Positions 10,625 to 23,700 of a stretch of DNA of 64,000 nt are shown here, piece after piece. The stretch is from Cacajao melanocephalus. Lineage: Eukaryota > Chordata > Mammalia > Primates > Pitheciidae. The stretch lies in NCBI GenBank assembly GCA_963573385.1, contig CAUYLG010070467.1, forward strand, positions 1 to 64,000, given 5' to 3'. Numbering within the stretch: the first letter of the stretch is position 1; each line of letters starts with the position of its first letter. The notes below the pieces were generated by a model. That model did no database searches and had not been told where the DNA came from. It was given only the letters and a program-made list of their open reading frames with translations. Both the position numbers and the translations under genes were made by a program.

Positions 10625-13241
10625 GAGCATGTTAGTTCAAAGATTAAAAGCAAAAAGGATATATTTTACAAATATGAGAATTCAAAACAATTATGTTCTT
10701 TAAAAATAGATAAAATAAGAATGAATAGATAAATAACTGACTTTATAACAAAGATAAGGCAAACACTTGAAAATGAAAAGCCACAAGATAAAAATTTGAG
10801 CATAATAACTCTGGAGAGACCAGATAGTTTTGTGAAGCTGTGGGAATCTAAAAGTTTGTGAGGGTAAGGATAAGCTTTAGTGAAATTAAAAACAGTGATA
10901 TCTCATGGTAACAAGAGATATGCTGGAATAGGTATATTCATGGTCAAACCAGAAAACAAAAGAAAAGAAGGGATGGTATATGGATGGGGAGGGGAATCTA
11001 TGTAGAAACAAACCACATTGTCTAGTGACATCAATCTTACACAATAGGATTGCTGCAAACTTTGGTCCTGGAATATGAAATCCATCAGGCCTGAACCTCA
11101 GAAGAGAGGACTGTTTTTATATTTTTGTTTGCCTTTACTTTATACTTGTTTCTGAAATCCCTGGAGATGAGCTAAGCTTTCCAAAGAAGTGATTTGCTTC
11201 CAGACCTCAGATAAAGTTGAAAAGTGATAAAAAGCCATAGGTGGTAGTGCCTAAAAAATCATGCATTTCTCTGAACTGTTAAAATGAAAAGTAAACTGAA
11301 AAAAAGAAAAGAAAAAGAACATTGATGTGTGAACGTATACTTGAAAGTTTAGACGTGGAATTTCTTGAAAGTAAGCTCTTATTAAAAATTAAGTGACTAC
11401 ATAAAAGTTTCAATCATACTAGATGCTATAGTCTATCTTGAATATAAAAATTAACTAGAATTATTAAGGGTATACATATCTTTAGTTGAGTGATATTATT
11501 CAAAATGAATATATATCACAGCATACACATTTCTTATGTTCTTCTAATAATTGAAAACATTCAGAGATAAATGTTCATGTTGAATAACCTGATTCACTTT
11601 TCATAGTTGTTTTTTTTGTCTTTACTTTTATCGTGTACTGCCTTCAACACATTTAATACACTTGCAGAGAAGTTAAAAAGTTTTTGTAAAACAAGTACAT
11701 CTTTCTCTGAGTTTCACTGTCAATAAAACTTCTTTCCTCAGCAAATGCTTTCAAGTCAAAATACTCCCAGAGGCAAAACTCTAAAAAAAGGCAAATGGGA
11801 ATCAAGGTATCTGTTATGTATCTAAATACTTTAATAATTCATTAACTTAGAAAAATTTTACCCTTTCTCTTATCACGTAACACTTGTTTCAGAGAAAGAG
11901 GGAGAACTAAATATTTTATGCAAATATGAAAATAATATTTAATATAAATGTTTGAAACACTTGGTATATAGAAGTTCAGTTTTACAGTGAATACTTGAAA
12001 TTTTTGAAAGTTGTTTTCCATAAAAGAATATTCATTTATGCCTAATTCAAAAAGCACATTGATGTTTTTATTTAACAAATTAAATTGTTCATGTTGTTTT
12101 TTCATGTATTCTACTTTTTATTAATATTGACTGTTTTCAGCATTCAGAATAGAGTTTATGACCAAGAATAGCTTTGAGAAATGAAGCCAATTAGGGTTTG
12201 GAAGGAAATGTGTTGGACACTTTTACATATGAGACATTTATTTATTACAGTTACATGCAAAATTTGCAATAATTGACTAACAGGAAGAACATAGAAACTT
12301 GTTTTTTAAGTGAATGTACTTTGTTATTGAACAATGTAAAAGAACTGTAGTTTTCTGCAAATGTCTTACAATTTATTTTAATACAAAATATAGAGTGAAT
12401 TTTTACATTCTAGTTAGGTTCTATTTTAATCTGGTAACACATTAAAAAATTTGTAAATTACAAAGTGGTATTGCTTCAAAGCCATAAGAAACACTCCAGT
12501 GTTCACAGAAATTTCTTTTATTCAGAAGATAATATAAGTTATTAGTCCAAATCCATAAAGCTGGCTAGTAGCAGAGTCAGAAAAAGATATCTAGATGAGT
12601 TATCTTTTAATTATATCAAATCAAATATATACTTATATAACTTTTATACACATGATGAATGTATATTTCTAGTTTACAAATATGCATTCCCCTCTAGAGT
12701 TTTAGGTAACTCCAAAGAAATTTTATTATTTATATTTAAGAAAATATGACTAAAATTGTTTATGACTTTCTAATACAGTCTGCACAAAAGGAAAGATAAT
12801 TAATTATTACATGTTTAACTGTTTATCTCTCTAGTGTGCAGCATATCCTAGGTTTCCCAAGCAGGAAAGAGTAAGCATTTCATTAACCACATTTTTATAC
12901 AAATATTTAAAATACGAAGCCCATGGGCATTTGCATACCCAGACACAGACAGAAAAAGTACATGCAATGTATTAAAGTACATTACAATTTTAAAAGTGTA
13001 ATTAGTCTACAAAAAAACATTATAGATATATGAAAAATAAAAAACATGGAGAGATGAATAAAAATTGTTGTACACAGGTCATAAGGTAGTATGTGTTATT
13101 AAGTTCCTTTCCTATTTTTTCTTAAAAGAATTTATTTATATTTTCTAATTTTCCTACAATAAATAATGATCATTGAAATATTTTTAAAGTAAACATTATA
13201 AAAATTATAAAATCATATTTCTAAATATATTTAAATTGTGA
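10625..13241. other. Single-copy AT-rich DNA, no gene seen
   Basis: About 2.6 kb without a repeat I can name. Frames of 60 and 87 codons on the minus strand (10903-11085 and 11842-12105) show no domain, signal or splice context. Confidence 0.55.
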
Positions 13242-13478
13242 AGGCAGATTTAAGTTATATTTTTCAAAAGCAAAACCTGTATGATGGTATATTTAAAAAT
13301 ATTTTTCAAAATAATAGAAAAGGAAGATTCAACTTATATTTTTCAAAAGCAAAACTGTATAATGATATATTTAAAAATATTTTTCAAAGTAATAGAAAAG
13401 GAAGATTCAACTCATATTTTTCAAAAGCAACACCTGTAAGATTACATATTTTTAAATATTTTTCAAAGTAATAGGAAA
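13242..13478. repeat. Three-copy minisatellite, period about 79 bp
   Basis: Three consecutive units start near 13242, 13321 and 13399. Each carries an aagattcaact-like start, catatttttcaaaagca, a tatttaaaaatatttttcaaa block and aatagaaaaggaaga. The repeats are 79 and 78 bp apart with few substitutions. A 77-codon frame (13238-13471) simply reads through the AT-rich units and changes frame relative to the repeat at the 1-bp deletion in copy 2. Confidence 0.9.
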
Positions 13479-14084
13479 GATAATAAAGGATAATTTGCAA
13501 AATGTCTGTTTTATTAGTGTTAATTTTTCAAATCTTCAAAAGTATCCAAACTTAGTAGTTCAGTCTGATGCTTTGATTTTCAATCATTTTTATAATTTTC
13601 ACTAGCAGATAGATGCATGAAAATTGGAATAAGTACAAAACAAATAAAAACCCTAGTACCTATCTACTAAATGAAAACAACTCATCACATGACTACAACA
13701 TCCATTTATTTAGGGCTTTTCCAACTCCTGCTGCTTTTTAAATCAGTTTCTAAAATTCCTTGAACAAGAAAATATTTAATATAGTGAAAATAAATGATGT
13801 TGCTTTTTTTCTTTTCAGGTTTTACTTGTGTTAGTTTTATTCCAACAGAATCAATGTTTGTTAATATTAGCAATGTGGCCTAAATTGGAGAATTAGGAGA
13901 AAAGTAAGCAAAATTAATAAAAACCAAAACAGTATTTTTCTTACAATAAAATGAAAAAAATGAAGAAGAGGAAAAAAACAATTTAAGGGGAAGATTTCTT
14001 AAGATTACTAAAGGGTATAGTAAAAGAGTAAAAGAAGTCCACTTTGAAGGCTTATGATGTGGGCAAATGCTTTTAACTTATTAC
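13479..14084. other. No gene; single-copy AT-rich DNA
   Basis: No recognised repeat or coding signal between the minisatellite and the L2 end. Confidence 0.55.
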
Positions 14085-14185
14085 TTTAGCTCATTAAAGG
14101 CAAGTGCTATGTCCTATTTGCCTTTTTGTTCCCAGTACCTAGCCCAGAATCTGGTGCAAATAGATACTTGATAAATATCTATTCA
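14085..14185 (+). repeat. L2 LINE 3' end
   Basis: The block contains aaggcaagtgctatgtccta, then cccagtacctagcccagaatctgg and a tacttgataaatat tail. This follows the conserved 3' terminus of L2, which ends in a tandem tgaatga/aataaat-type motif rather than poly-A. Highly diverged, as expected for a mammal-wide LINE. Confidence 0.7.
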
Positions 14186-16104
14186 TTTTCTATTTCTTTC
14201 TACATAAAGAAAGCTTTTCTAAGCAGACCTTTGATTTTGATTCTGAAGCATACTGGAATGAAGATATTTTTAAATCATACAGACAAGAGTTTGAATTTCA
14301 GCTACACACTTCCAAAATATATGATATTAAGCACAAAATTTGATCCTCATTTATGTTGTTTATCAGATGGATATGAAAAATAAACAACAAAACAGGAAGA
14401 AAACTAAACATCTTTCTACCTCCCAGCGTTGTTGAAAATATTAAAACATTTATTATATGCCTAGCTTTTCCTTTTTACTTGATCAAGTCTGATTTGCTCT
14501 TTTTACCTTGAGTCTGATTACCATGCTGATTTTGCTTCTAAAGGTAAAGCAGACCATTCCCTCCCCTGAATAGCCGCAGAAGGTGCCTTGGTTACAGTAG
14601 GTTAATGGGGCTAAGGTTTGTGAAACAGACTGTAAATTCAAAGTCAGGCAAAGCAAATCCAATTGTTCAAGAAAAAAAAATAAAACAGCAACAACAAAAA
14701 CTACCCTTTTTTTTCCCACGCTGGTTATAATAACTGCCATTGCTCTGCTCTCCATTTTGTCAGTCCCATTTACAATTAGTCCTAGGGTCACTTTTGCACC
14801 TTTGGTAGACATGATTCTGAGTATATCACATTATTCCTTCCTCTCTCTACATTCCTTCAGGTAGATAAGAGTTTATAAATTTTTTTGCCTTGGCTCTGGT
14901 TTCCCAATTGCTTGTCTCAAATCTGCATCCGTCTTTCAAACAGCCTTACCAAAATGTGCTGGAAAACAGGGACCTACTGAGAGTCACTGGCCATTGTATG
15001 TTTAATCAAACCTAAGTCTCCTAACACTTTTTTCATTTGAGCAAGTTTGTCCTGCTAGGAACAAAAGAACCATAGACTTAGGCTGGTAAGTGAAACGCGT
15101 TCAGAAACTTTGGAATGGAGGCTGGCTAATTGCAAGCAGTTGAAAGATTCATTTACACTTGGGATTTTCTTTTCATTTTAAGTTATAGCTTTTCTGCTTT
15201 TGTATATTTGATCTAAAGGGAGAGTCACAGGAATCCACCCAATGGTCCTGCCTTGGGAAAGGAGTGAGAAGAAAAAATGCTAACCAGTTCTGCCATTCCG
15301 ATTAGTGTAGAGAGGACAAAGAGACAATGTTATTGAGATGTAGCACAGTGAATGTTCTAATCTGAGCATGGCAATTATCAAACATAAGACATTTAGAAAT
15401 GCTTTGAAAGAGAGAAGGAAATAAAGCCGTAAAATAAGACAAATTAATGTGGAACAAATATTATGCTACATGAAATCTCAGAGTAGGAAAGAAAATGGAA
15501 ATGAATAGATTTTAAAAGTATGTAAAATGTGATTTTATAAAATTTTAGAATAAGTAGATTCGCAGAAGCATACAGTATTAGCAGGCACAATGTTTCCACT
15601 CTTCTTCTTATGAATGCCTTAATTATTGCCAAAAAGTGGAACACAATAGGATTTATTATTATCATGTCCATTTAACAACGAATTTTATGATAGTACCTTT
15701 TTTAGTGGGAATTGTTCTAATCATGTGGACGGTATAAATGATTATGATGTTCTGCTATGTTACAGGTAAAAGCCTGTAATTGGAAATTTCCCACTGTTTC
15801 AGAGTTAGCGATGAGCTTGCTGTCTTTAGACCTCAAAACTATACAGAACGAATTGATGTAGAAAATAAAACAATCTTCCACAGTGGACACAGGGATTTCT
15901 TAGGTGAAAAGAAAATTAAGATTAATGAAGCAATAATGACTTCATTAATTAGATGACTTAGTGTATAGTTCCCTGTGAGCATTGTACACCTCGTTTTGAA
16001 GTTTATATATGGCTTCATTTTTAAAAAGAAATATTTGCCATAGAATCATTTTCCACAGAACCTGTCATTGTCACCTATAGATCACTGGTAGTTTGTTATG
16101 TTCT
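14186..16104. other. Repeat-poor stretch, no gene seen
   Basis: I recognise no interspersed repeat in about 1.9 kb. From 14480 to 15300 the sequence is less AT-rich and contains an isolated acgcgt near 15096. A 109-codon minus-strand frame (14483-14812) has hydrophobic runs (VVFVVAVLFFFLEQL) but these come from a poly-purine/pyrimidine tract, and no homologue is recognised. Conserved non-coding DNA is possible but undemonstrated. Confidence 0.5.
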
Positions 16105-16110
16105 GTGCGT

Positions 16111-16142
<32 letters not shown>

Positions 16143-16143
16143 T
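16105..16143. repeat. (GT)n microsatellite
   Basis: About 19 GT units with single interruptions (gtgcgt and gtttgt) near the left end. Confidence 0.95.
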
Positions 16144-17734
16144 TACCCAAGTAAATGAACCTAATATGTATGATTTTGTCTTCTTTTTTCTGGTTTAGTC
16201 TTATGTCAAGAAAAGTAAATACATGTATAGCAAAAGAAAAAAGCTTACTAGATATACGGACTTTTAAAATTCTGCCCCATCTTAGGTTTAAAATATTATT
16301 TAAACATTTTAAATCACATGAATAAACATTTTGAATATTAGATATAATTACAGAAAAATTATTACATTAAAAACTTGTTTTCCTATAATTATTTTTAAAA
16401 GCAAATCATGGCTTTGCTATTCTTAAATGTTTTGTTGAAATTATTTTCTTTATAACAAATTTAAATAAATCTGATAAAATTATTAAATGTTTGTGAGGAG
16501 AGGGGAAGACAGTGAGTGGAGGAGACAGTGTTATCAACAAACATCAAAACCAAGAATTTTGGAGACTGAAGATTTTGCTAAAAAATGAATCTGCTTTACT
16601 TTTATGGGCTGTTTATTCTTACTAGTTGAATTTTCAAAATTTCAAAGCAATGATATTGTGTTTTATAGATTGGCTATTATAAATGTGTATATAAATCACG
16701 TACTAGTTTCAATTTTCTTCTTAAAACCTTAGATGTCTGCTACAGATTTAGATGAATTATTTCAAAACTTATCAGCCCTATATATATGTATATATATATA
16801 TATATATAAAAACACATGAGTACAGGATTCAAAGTGATTACTCTTCTTACCCTAAGAAACTGAAGAAGAGGTTCCTTGAATTAGAGGGCAGCAAGATGAA
16901 ATTGCTTCATTGGGATAGGGCACTAAAAAACTGAAAATATATTATCATTTCTTCTTTCTAAATCTGTGTAGTGGTGGTTGTATGTATGGGAAGCAGGAAG
17001 AGATCACAAAGACTTTCATTTCCATTCTCAGCCTCTCAGACTTTTTTTTTCCCCCATAACTGCCTGGTTCATTTATGCTATATCATTCTTTCTAATCTCC
17101 TTTATAAGAATAAAGGATAATGAATAATGCACATAAGTAATTATAATAACTGTCTTTTCATTTTAGGAAAATCATATTTTGTGTGCTTGCATTTTGTTAG
17201 ATTATCTTCCAAAATCAGAGAAATTATCAAGCACTTGCCTTCCACATAAATATTATGATGCCATTCATGTTATTTTCTCTCAGTTGTCTTAAAAATTCAA
17301 ATGAATTACTAAAGTTTCGTAACAATCTAATCACTATCCTATGCCTAAACCATGCTTGGCTATTCCACCATTTCTTTCCTTAGTCCCCAAAGTAATCTCC
17401 CTGCTTTTTCTAGGCAGGTTCTCTTCTCAAAGTTTCATGAAAACTCATGCTCACCTCTTCTTTGGCACCTTTTTATGCTCTGTTTGCTGGTAGGTCCATT
17501 GCTCCCATTCTCCTTTAATCACTACTATACTCATATTTTTATTGCCTTTAAACTCTCAAAGTCGTCTGACTTTCTCAGCTATTCTATTGACAAGTTCAGA
17601 GTTAATCAGTAAATCTTATAGGTCACTTTTTTGACATGTCACTCACAGTGTTTTCTATTTTTTCTTTCCTTTTGTCTCATGTCTACCAAATGCATTTCAA
17701 TATCCTTTTGCAAGGAAGACTTGTCTTCAACAAA
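16144..17734. other. No gene; includes a short (TA)n tract
   Basis: AT-rich single-copy DNA. A (TA)n run with one tg interruption lies at 16779-16808. An 86-codon frame at 17352-17612 has no recognisable domain. Confidence 0.55.
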
Positions 17735-17915
17735 CAGATTATCAAGTCAAAATTCCTGGCTCTGCTGCTTATTAGTTGAGATACATGTTAATTAATCATT
17801 CTTAGCTTCAATTTTTCCATTGAGAAAATGAAAAAATAATAAAAACCCAGTTCACAGCATTATGGTGAGAATAAAACGACTTATGCAACTAGCTTAGCTA
17901 ATCACTGCTCGTAGA
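17735..17915 (+). repeat. MIR SINE
   Basis: Core features are visible in order: attcctggctctgctgctta, a ttttccattgagaaaatga block, then tatggtgagaataaaacgac and ttatgcaactagct. This is the tRNA-derived start plus the core of MIR in sense orientation. Confidence 0.75.
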
Positions 17916-19374
17916 AAGCTACAAAAATATATAGGTTCCCTTCTCTCTAATTTTATATGCTCAAAGAGTAACTAGCAAAGGGACTTCTATGTAGCTATGC
18001 TTGAAAAGTCTTGGTAATAATGAAAATACTAATGTTCTCAAGCCAGACTGATATTTTACATTCATTATTTTCTTACCTACCATAAGAAGCACAATATTAC
18101 TAATTTTAGATTTTTAAGTTAATGGCAAATATTATTAACACCACTCAAAATTAAAGCATGTGCTTTATTAGTTTTGGGTTAATGAAAATTAGAACTGTGA
18201 TTTTGTATATAAATAATAGCAAACTAAAATTTTTTTATTGATTTACAATTCTTCAAACAAAATACCAAAACCATACTGAAGACACAGTAAAAAGTATTGG
18301 AAAGGTAGCAATCTTATAAGCTTCAATTCTTTTCTTAAATCTTTCCAACTCAATTTTTACATTAGAAGTAAATAATACTGCCTCTCATTCTGACGTAGGC
18401 TACCAGTTAAACAAAGCCATCTTTTTTTACCTTTCAGTGTTTGCAATGTTTGTTGTAGGGCTGGTATAAAACCTTGAAAATAAAGAAATAATTCTGTTTA
18501 AATAAAATAAAACCTTTGACCTTTTCTCCTCCTAGATTATAATTATATTAATACACTGACAAAAATTTAAGCAGAGAAAGGTGAAGAAGATATAAGGGGT
18601 AGAAATAGATCTTTACTCTTGAAATTCATATAAACTTATTATTAAGATATTTAATCGTTTTAAGCAAGGCCATAATATCATGATTTCATCTGCAATGATT
18701 TCCATACATGACTTATGACTCCAACACAAGTATATTCATGATATCAACTTGCAGCTCTTTCTGTGAACCAGTTTTGTTTGAATCCCTTCCAAATATCTAA
18801 CTCATGAGATATAGACTCTACTATCTAAGCACTGAGTCCAGTAGCAGTGTACCTAGGGAGAGGATTCCTCCACCAAAGTAAGTGAGGACGTCAAGAAGCA
18901 GGATGTGGTGTAGGACTCAGTGCAGATCATGTAGGACTGCTCAAGTCCACAATGCTTACAGAAAACAGCAGTGTTGCAAGAGGCATAGGCACAATGAAAA
19001 GAAGGATACTGGGCTAATAGACTTGGATTGGACATATAAACAGTGACGACAAGCAAGTCAAGAGTAATACCTTAGAACTACTCTTTCTGAAAAAAAAGAG
19101 TTAAGACTGCACTACTTTATGGTTTTGAAAAAGCTAGCTCGAAAAACATATTTTATTTTTTGAACAACATTTTGTAAGCTTTCCTTCTCAACAATAAATG
19201 AGATGTTATCTTTTAGGACCAGGTTTAAAAGTGTATTTTACCTGAAGGAATTTTTGATTTTAATGAATTGAGATGAGAAGCAGCTAACAGAATTACTGAA
19301 CTCATATTAAGTAACAGGAAGTATGATTACATAGCAGTATTCTGAATTCATGAAAAGTTATTCTTTCCTTGTCT
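17916..19374. other. No gene; single-copy DNA
   Basis: AT-rich sequence without a recognised repeat. A less AT-rich patch at 18840-19060 overlaps a 67-codon minus frame with no known domain. Confidence 0.5.
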
Positions 19375-19675
19375 GCTTCAGAAACTTCTAGTCATCCTAT
19401 AAAATGTCGTTCAAACAAAGTTACTGCTTATTGCTTCCATGAGACCTAGTCACCCTTCCAGAAGAATGATCGCTCTCTCCTATGAATCATTTCTATGTGT
19501 TGTGCACCACTTTATTACTACATTTCCTGTGGAGTGCACATTTTTTAAATTATTATTTCCTTGTCAGTTTCCTACTCTATAGTTAGATTCAACAGAGAAG
19601 TGTATTTTTCATCTTTATTATCTCGGTACCAAATAAAGAGTTTACTAAATGTTATGTGCCCAATAATTGTTATTT
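19375..19675 (+). repeat. L2 LINE 3' region
   Basis: Sense L2 sequence: agtcatcctataaaatgtcg, the cccttccagaag block, a tatgtgttgtgcaccacttt block, then agattcaacagagaagtgta and a terminal aagagtttactaaatgtta. The order and spacing follow the L2 3' UTR although substitutions are frequent. Confidence 0.65.
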
Positions 19676-20687
19676 TCACTATATTGAGAATGATCATGAA
19701 TCGTGCTGTTACCTATAAAGTAATAAGACTCATTGTAATGTATAATTGATACAATTTTCCTAAAGAATTTGAAAAGTATACACCAAAATATTTTAAGAAA
19801 TATCAGTGTTATTAAAAACAAGCAAGCACTCAAAATATCTAATATAAAATGTTTATTTGGAGGTGTAAGCCCTCATTTCCTTTCGATATGTATCCCTCTT
19901 CTTGCTCAAGCATATTGGCTATTCCTTTAGAATTCATACCTACTGGTGGCTACTTTTTCTTAGCTCTCACTTGCCTCCTTCAATCTGTCATCTTGAATTG
20001 CTAAATAAAGCACAGGCCACATTCTTGGGGCTAGCTTTGGTCAGCAGATACATTTTGATTGGTTCACTGAGAGTTGAAATATGTTTGAATTAGTTGCAAG
20101 AATTTGAACATAAAGATAGTTTTTCACACAACGCTAGATATCATGCATCTCTTCAACTGTGAGAGGAACTGGCTACAGTGAATGTAATTTCCTGCAGCTC
20201 GACAATTAGATGGAGCTGCCACACTTAAGTGAGGTAATCTCTTTTGGTTTGCCACAACCCTCACCGATTTCTTTTGCTTCATTTCTGCTCCTGCCTGGCC
20301 CTTGTGTATATTTTGTTTATAATTCTTGGACCAGACCTTCTACGTTTTTTAACTTTTTCTACTCAAGCATTGTCTTCTGCCAAACACAAAAAATGGCACT
20401 CACACTCCACTATATTTCTACTCCTTTTTTCCTTAATCATCTAGAAAACATTTTGAGTAAAATTAAAACGTTTAAATTGTTTTTTGAAATTTTATTAAAG
20501 GAAGTTTTAAGATGAGCATTTTGTGTTTTGAATTGCAAACACGTAAATGTTTCCAGTCTTTTGATAACATGAGACATAAATGCATACACAAAGAACAATA
20601 AAGTGCATAGAAGAGTTAAACTTTATAATTCAAGGTCAGTGTACTTTATAAAACTTCAAATGTTAAATTGAAACTGTCAGCTCCAAA
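19676..20687. other. No gene seen
   Basis: AT-rich sequence with overlapping short frames at 20210-20515 (101 codons) and 20244-20444 (66 codons) in different frames. Overlap of two frames without codon bias argues against coding. Confidence 0.5.
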
Positions 20688-20914
20688 TGATGAGACTATA
20701 TGGACACATGGAGGGAAACAACACACACTGGGGCCTGTCGGAGGGCAGGAGGTAGGAGAAGGGAAAGGATCAGGAGAATACCTAATGGTGGGCTTAATAC
20801 CTGGGTGATGAGATGATCTGTGCAGCAAACCACCATGGCACACATTTACCATGTAAGATACCTGCACAATCTGCACATGTACCCCTGAACTTAGAATAAA
20901 ATAGGGAAAAAACC
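20688..20914 (+). mobile_element. L1 3' end, sense, strongly 5'-truncated
   Basis: The stretch reads as a primate L1 3' UTR: acacatggagggaaacaaca, cactggggcctgtcggaggg, gcagcaaaccaccatggcac, then gtacccctgaacttagaataaaat and a short A-rich tail. Only about 225 bp of a 6-kb element was inserted. Confidence 0.88.
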
Positions 20915-21762
20915 CACAAAACCTCTTAGCTCTGAGGAAGTTACAGTTGACAAAAGCAGAAATGTTACCTTTTTCATAGATGATAGAAAACCATCATCTT
21001 GGACTTTAAAATACATAAATGACTTCAGAGAAAATTTTAAAGCAGTAAAACAAACGGCAGTAGAAGAGATTTGGGAGATAAATTTCTCAAAGTATTAAAA
21101 AAAAAAAAAGAAAGGAAAGATAAGTAGGTGATGGCCTTAAATCTTCAAAAATGACTGACTGAAGATGTCAGCAACAATTGTCCCTGAAAAATTATTTCAG
21201 TGTCATGCTTCTGAAGGGGTTTCCTTACCGTCTGACTTGTTATAATAAACATAAGTGAACTACAAAGTTCTAGACTTTGTACTGGGCTATTAAAATAAGC
21301 CACTTTAGAAAACTGACACTTTCAAAATTTTCTTCCACTGTTAAATTGTTCCAAAAGATATTTAACAATAGCACTGCATATGAATTGAACTTTTAGATGG
21401 GTAGTTTGCCTACATAGATCCCAAAGTCTAAATAATTTCTTCTCAAAATAATAAGATTAACTTAGTAAATATGGTGTTCTTATATTAAAGAGCTGAGCAT
21501 TACAAGTATAACCATGATTCTATTATTGTCATGTGAAAAAAACAGATTTTTCTTATTTGATTTTTATTTTTAACACATTTAAAAGGACTGAATCCTATTT
21601 AAAAAATAACCATGGAATTATTTCAGGGCATCTAGAATTCTGTCTGCGTGAGAGGAGGTGATATCAGCCAGTTATATGAGGAGGCTGGAGGAGGCAGTGT
21701 CTTATGAGTTGGTTTTTTACCAATGGGTTGGTAAAAAAATTTTTTAAAAACCCAAACTGAAG
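20915..21762. other. No gene; contains a perfect small hairpin
   Basis: Single-copy sequence with a poly-A run near 21098. A perfect 11-bp inverted repeat ttttttaccaa / ttggtaaaaaa occupies 21713-21723 and 21728-21738 with a tggg loop. Confidence 0.55.
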
Positions 21763-21914
21763 CTATTTGTGCTTCAGTTTCTCCATCTGTAAACTAAGAA
21801 TAATAATAGTGCCAAGGACCTTGGACATAAAAATTACATAAACTAATGCATGTAAAATACTGAGGTTAGTGTAGGTTCATGTAAGTACTAAATAATTGTT
21901 AGCAGGCATTATTA
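21763..21914 (+). repeat. MIR SINE
   Basis: Sense MIR core: gcttcagtttctccatctgt, aactaagaataataatagtg, a tgcatgtaaaatactgag block and a final aataattgttagcaggcatt. An Alu begins at its 3' edge. Confidence 0.75.
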
Positions 21915-21916
21915 TT

Positions 21917-22216
21917 TCTTTTATTTCTTTATTTTTTGGAGATGGAGTCTCACTCTAGCCCAGGCTGGAGTGCAATAGCATGGTCTCAGCTCACTGCAAC
22001 CTCTGCCTCCTGGGTTTCAGCGATTCTCCTGCCTCAGCCTCCTGAGTAGCTGGGATTACAGGCACATACCACCACATCCAGCTAATTTTTGTATTTCTAG
22101 TAGAGACAGGGTTTCACCATGTTGCCCAGGCTGGTCTTGAACTCCTGACCTCGTGATCTGCCTGCCTCGGTCTCCCAAAGTGATGGGATTACAGGCGTGA
22201 GCCACTGCGCCTGTCC
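21917..22216 (-). mobile_element. Alu SINE (AluS-like), antisense
   Basis: Full-length Alu in reverse: T-rich tail at the left, ggagatggagtctcactcta, both monomers, and gccactgcgcctgtcc at the right end. Flanks carry gcattattatttc (left) and gcattatttc (right), a target duplication differing by one att unit. It landed at the 3' edge of the MIR. Confidence 0.95.
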
Positions 22217-22401
22217 TTGCATTATTTCAAAAGGACTTAATAAGTTTAGACTGAGTCCAAATAGTATAATAGTCATAAATGATGTCCATAAAATCTCTGT
22301 GCAGTTTGAATTTTTCATAAGTTCACTTTTGTATAATATGTGGCAGTCTACAAAATACAACAGAGAAAAAATCTACTCAAAAATGTAAACAAAATTAACG
22401 A

Positions 22402-22703
<302 letters not shown>

Positions 22704-23532
22704 GTTAATGATTTCTTTGTTCCAATTATGTTTATTTTTCTAGAGAATATATTGACTTCATAATAAATAGCTGAAATCAAACATATCCAACATCATAAGG
22801 AATATGTTAAAATTTAAATTTCTGGAATTAAATGTTGAAAAAATTCTGCTCATCTCAACATGGAAAGGTAGGACTTTGGCTGGAACTCAGGTACTATGTT
22901 TGAGTTGAGGAAGAACAAGGCACCTAAAATAGCATTTGGCAGATTACTTCCTCTTAATACAGAAATAATCCTTTTTGAGGAGGTTGTGAATACACTATAT
23001 AACAAAGACACTATATAATATAAGAAATATCAGTGTGTTAGCACTAAAATAGTTCATTATTTACCTGCATTCAAGTAAGGACATTCAATAAACTTTTCTG
23101 ATTTACTGTTTCATGTAAACAGATATTACTGTTTATGTGTCTTGGCATAATTTCAAGGCCCCAAAGAAAAATGTTGTGGGCAGATAATTTATTTTGTACA
23201 TATCGTTTCTCTTTGTACTTTTTTTATTATATCTCAATATTATATGAATATTTAAATTTCTTGATGACCATTATATTTACAGATAATTGAAGACTGGATA
23301 TTTTTAATAAAAGATATATTTGCATGGTCACTCTTCTAGCATGTAAATGATTTTGCATTGGTTATTTCTGAATGAAAAATTGCCACAAATATAATCTAAA
23401 TAACAATTACTGTTCTAGCAGGATATAGTGGACTAAAAAAACTACATTATTGTTTGCAGGAAAACATGAGACAATTATTCACGATCAAGTAGCGTTTTCT
23501 AGACAATGAGCTTGTCTTGACTCTGTTCAAGA

Positions 23533-23534
<2 letters not shown>
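22704..23534. other. No gene seen
   Basis: AT-rich single-copy DNA between the Alu and the (GT)n tract. Confidence 0.55.

Positions 23535-23573
<39 letters not shown>
23535..23573. repeat. (GT)n microsatellite, uninterrupted
   Basis: A pure run of about 19 GT units flanked by gaaga and ctctac. Length and purity make it a likely polymorphic marker. Confidence 0.95.
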
Positions 23574-23574
<1 letters not shown>

Positions 23575-23589
23575 TCTACAGTAAGCCAA

Positions 23590-23700
23590 ACGCAATACTA
23601 GATATTGGAGATCCAAGTGGATTGAATATACCTGCTCTCCAGGAGCCTGTGCTGGATGAGGCAGGTAAGTACACTGTCCAGCTGAAGCCCATGTGGTAAA
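23590..23700 (+). repeat. Possible L2 relic
   Basis: The order caatactagatattggagat, then ctctccaggagcctgtgctg, resembles the L2 block that reads 'lowest-activity, locus, stock, segment' across many mammal copies. The match is weak and could be chance. Confidence 0.3.

Noticed and set aside
13238..13471. 77-codon frame with repeated aromatic/lysine blocks
   Set aside because: A by-product of the AT-rich minisatellite; the units are not in a constant frame.
14483..14812. 109-codon minus-strand frame with a hydrophobic run
   Set aside because: The run comes from a purine/pyrimidine tract; no homologue, splice context or conservation evidence seen.
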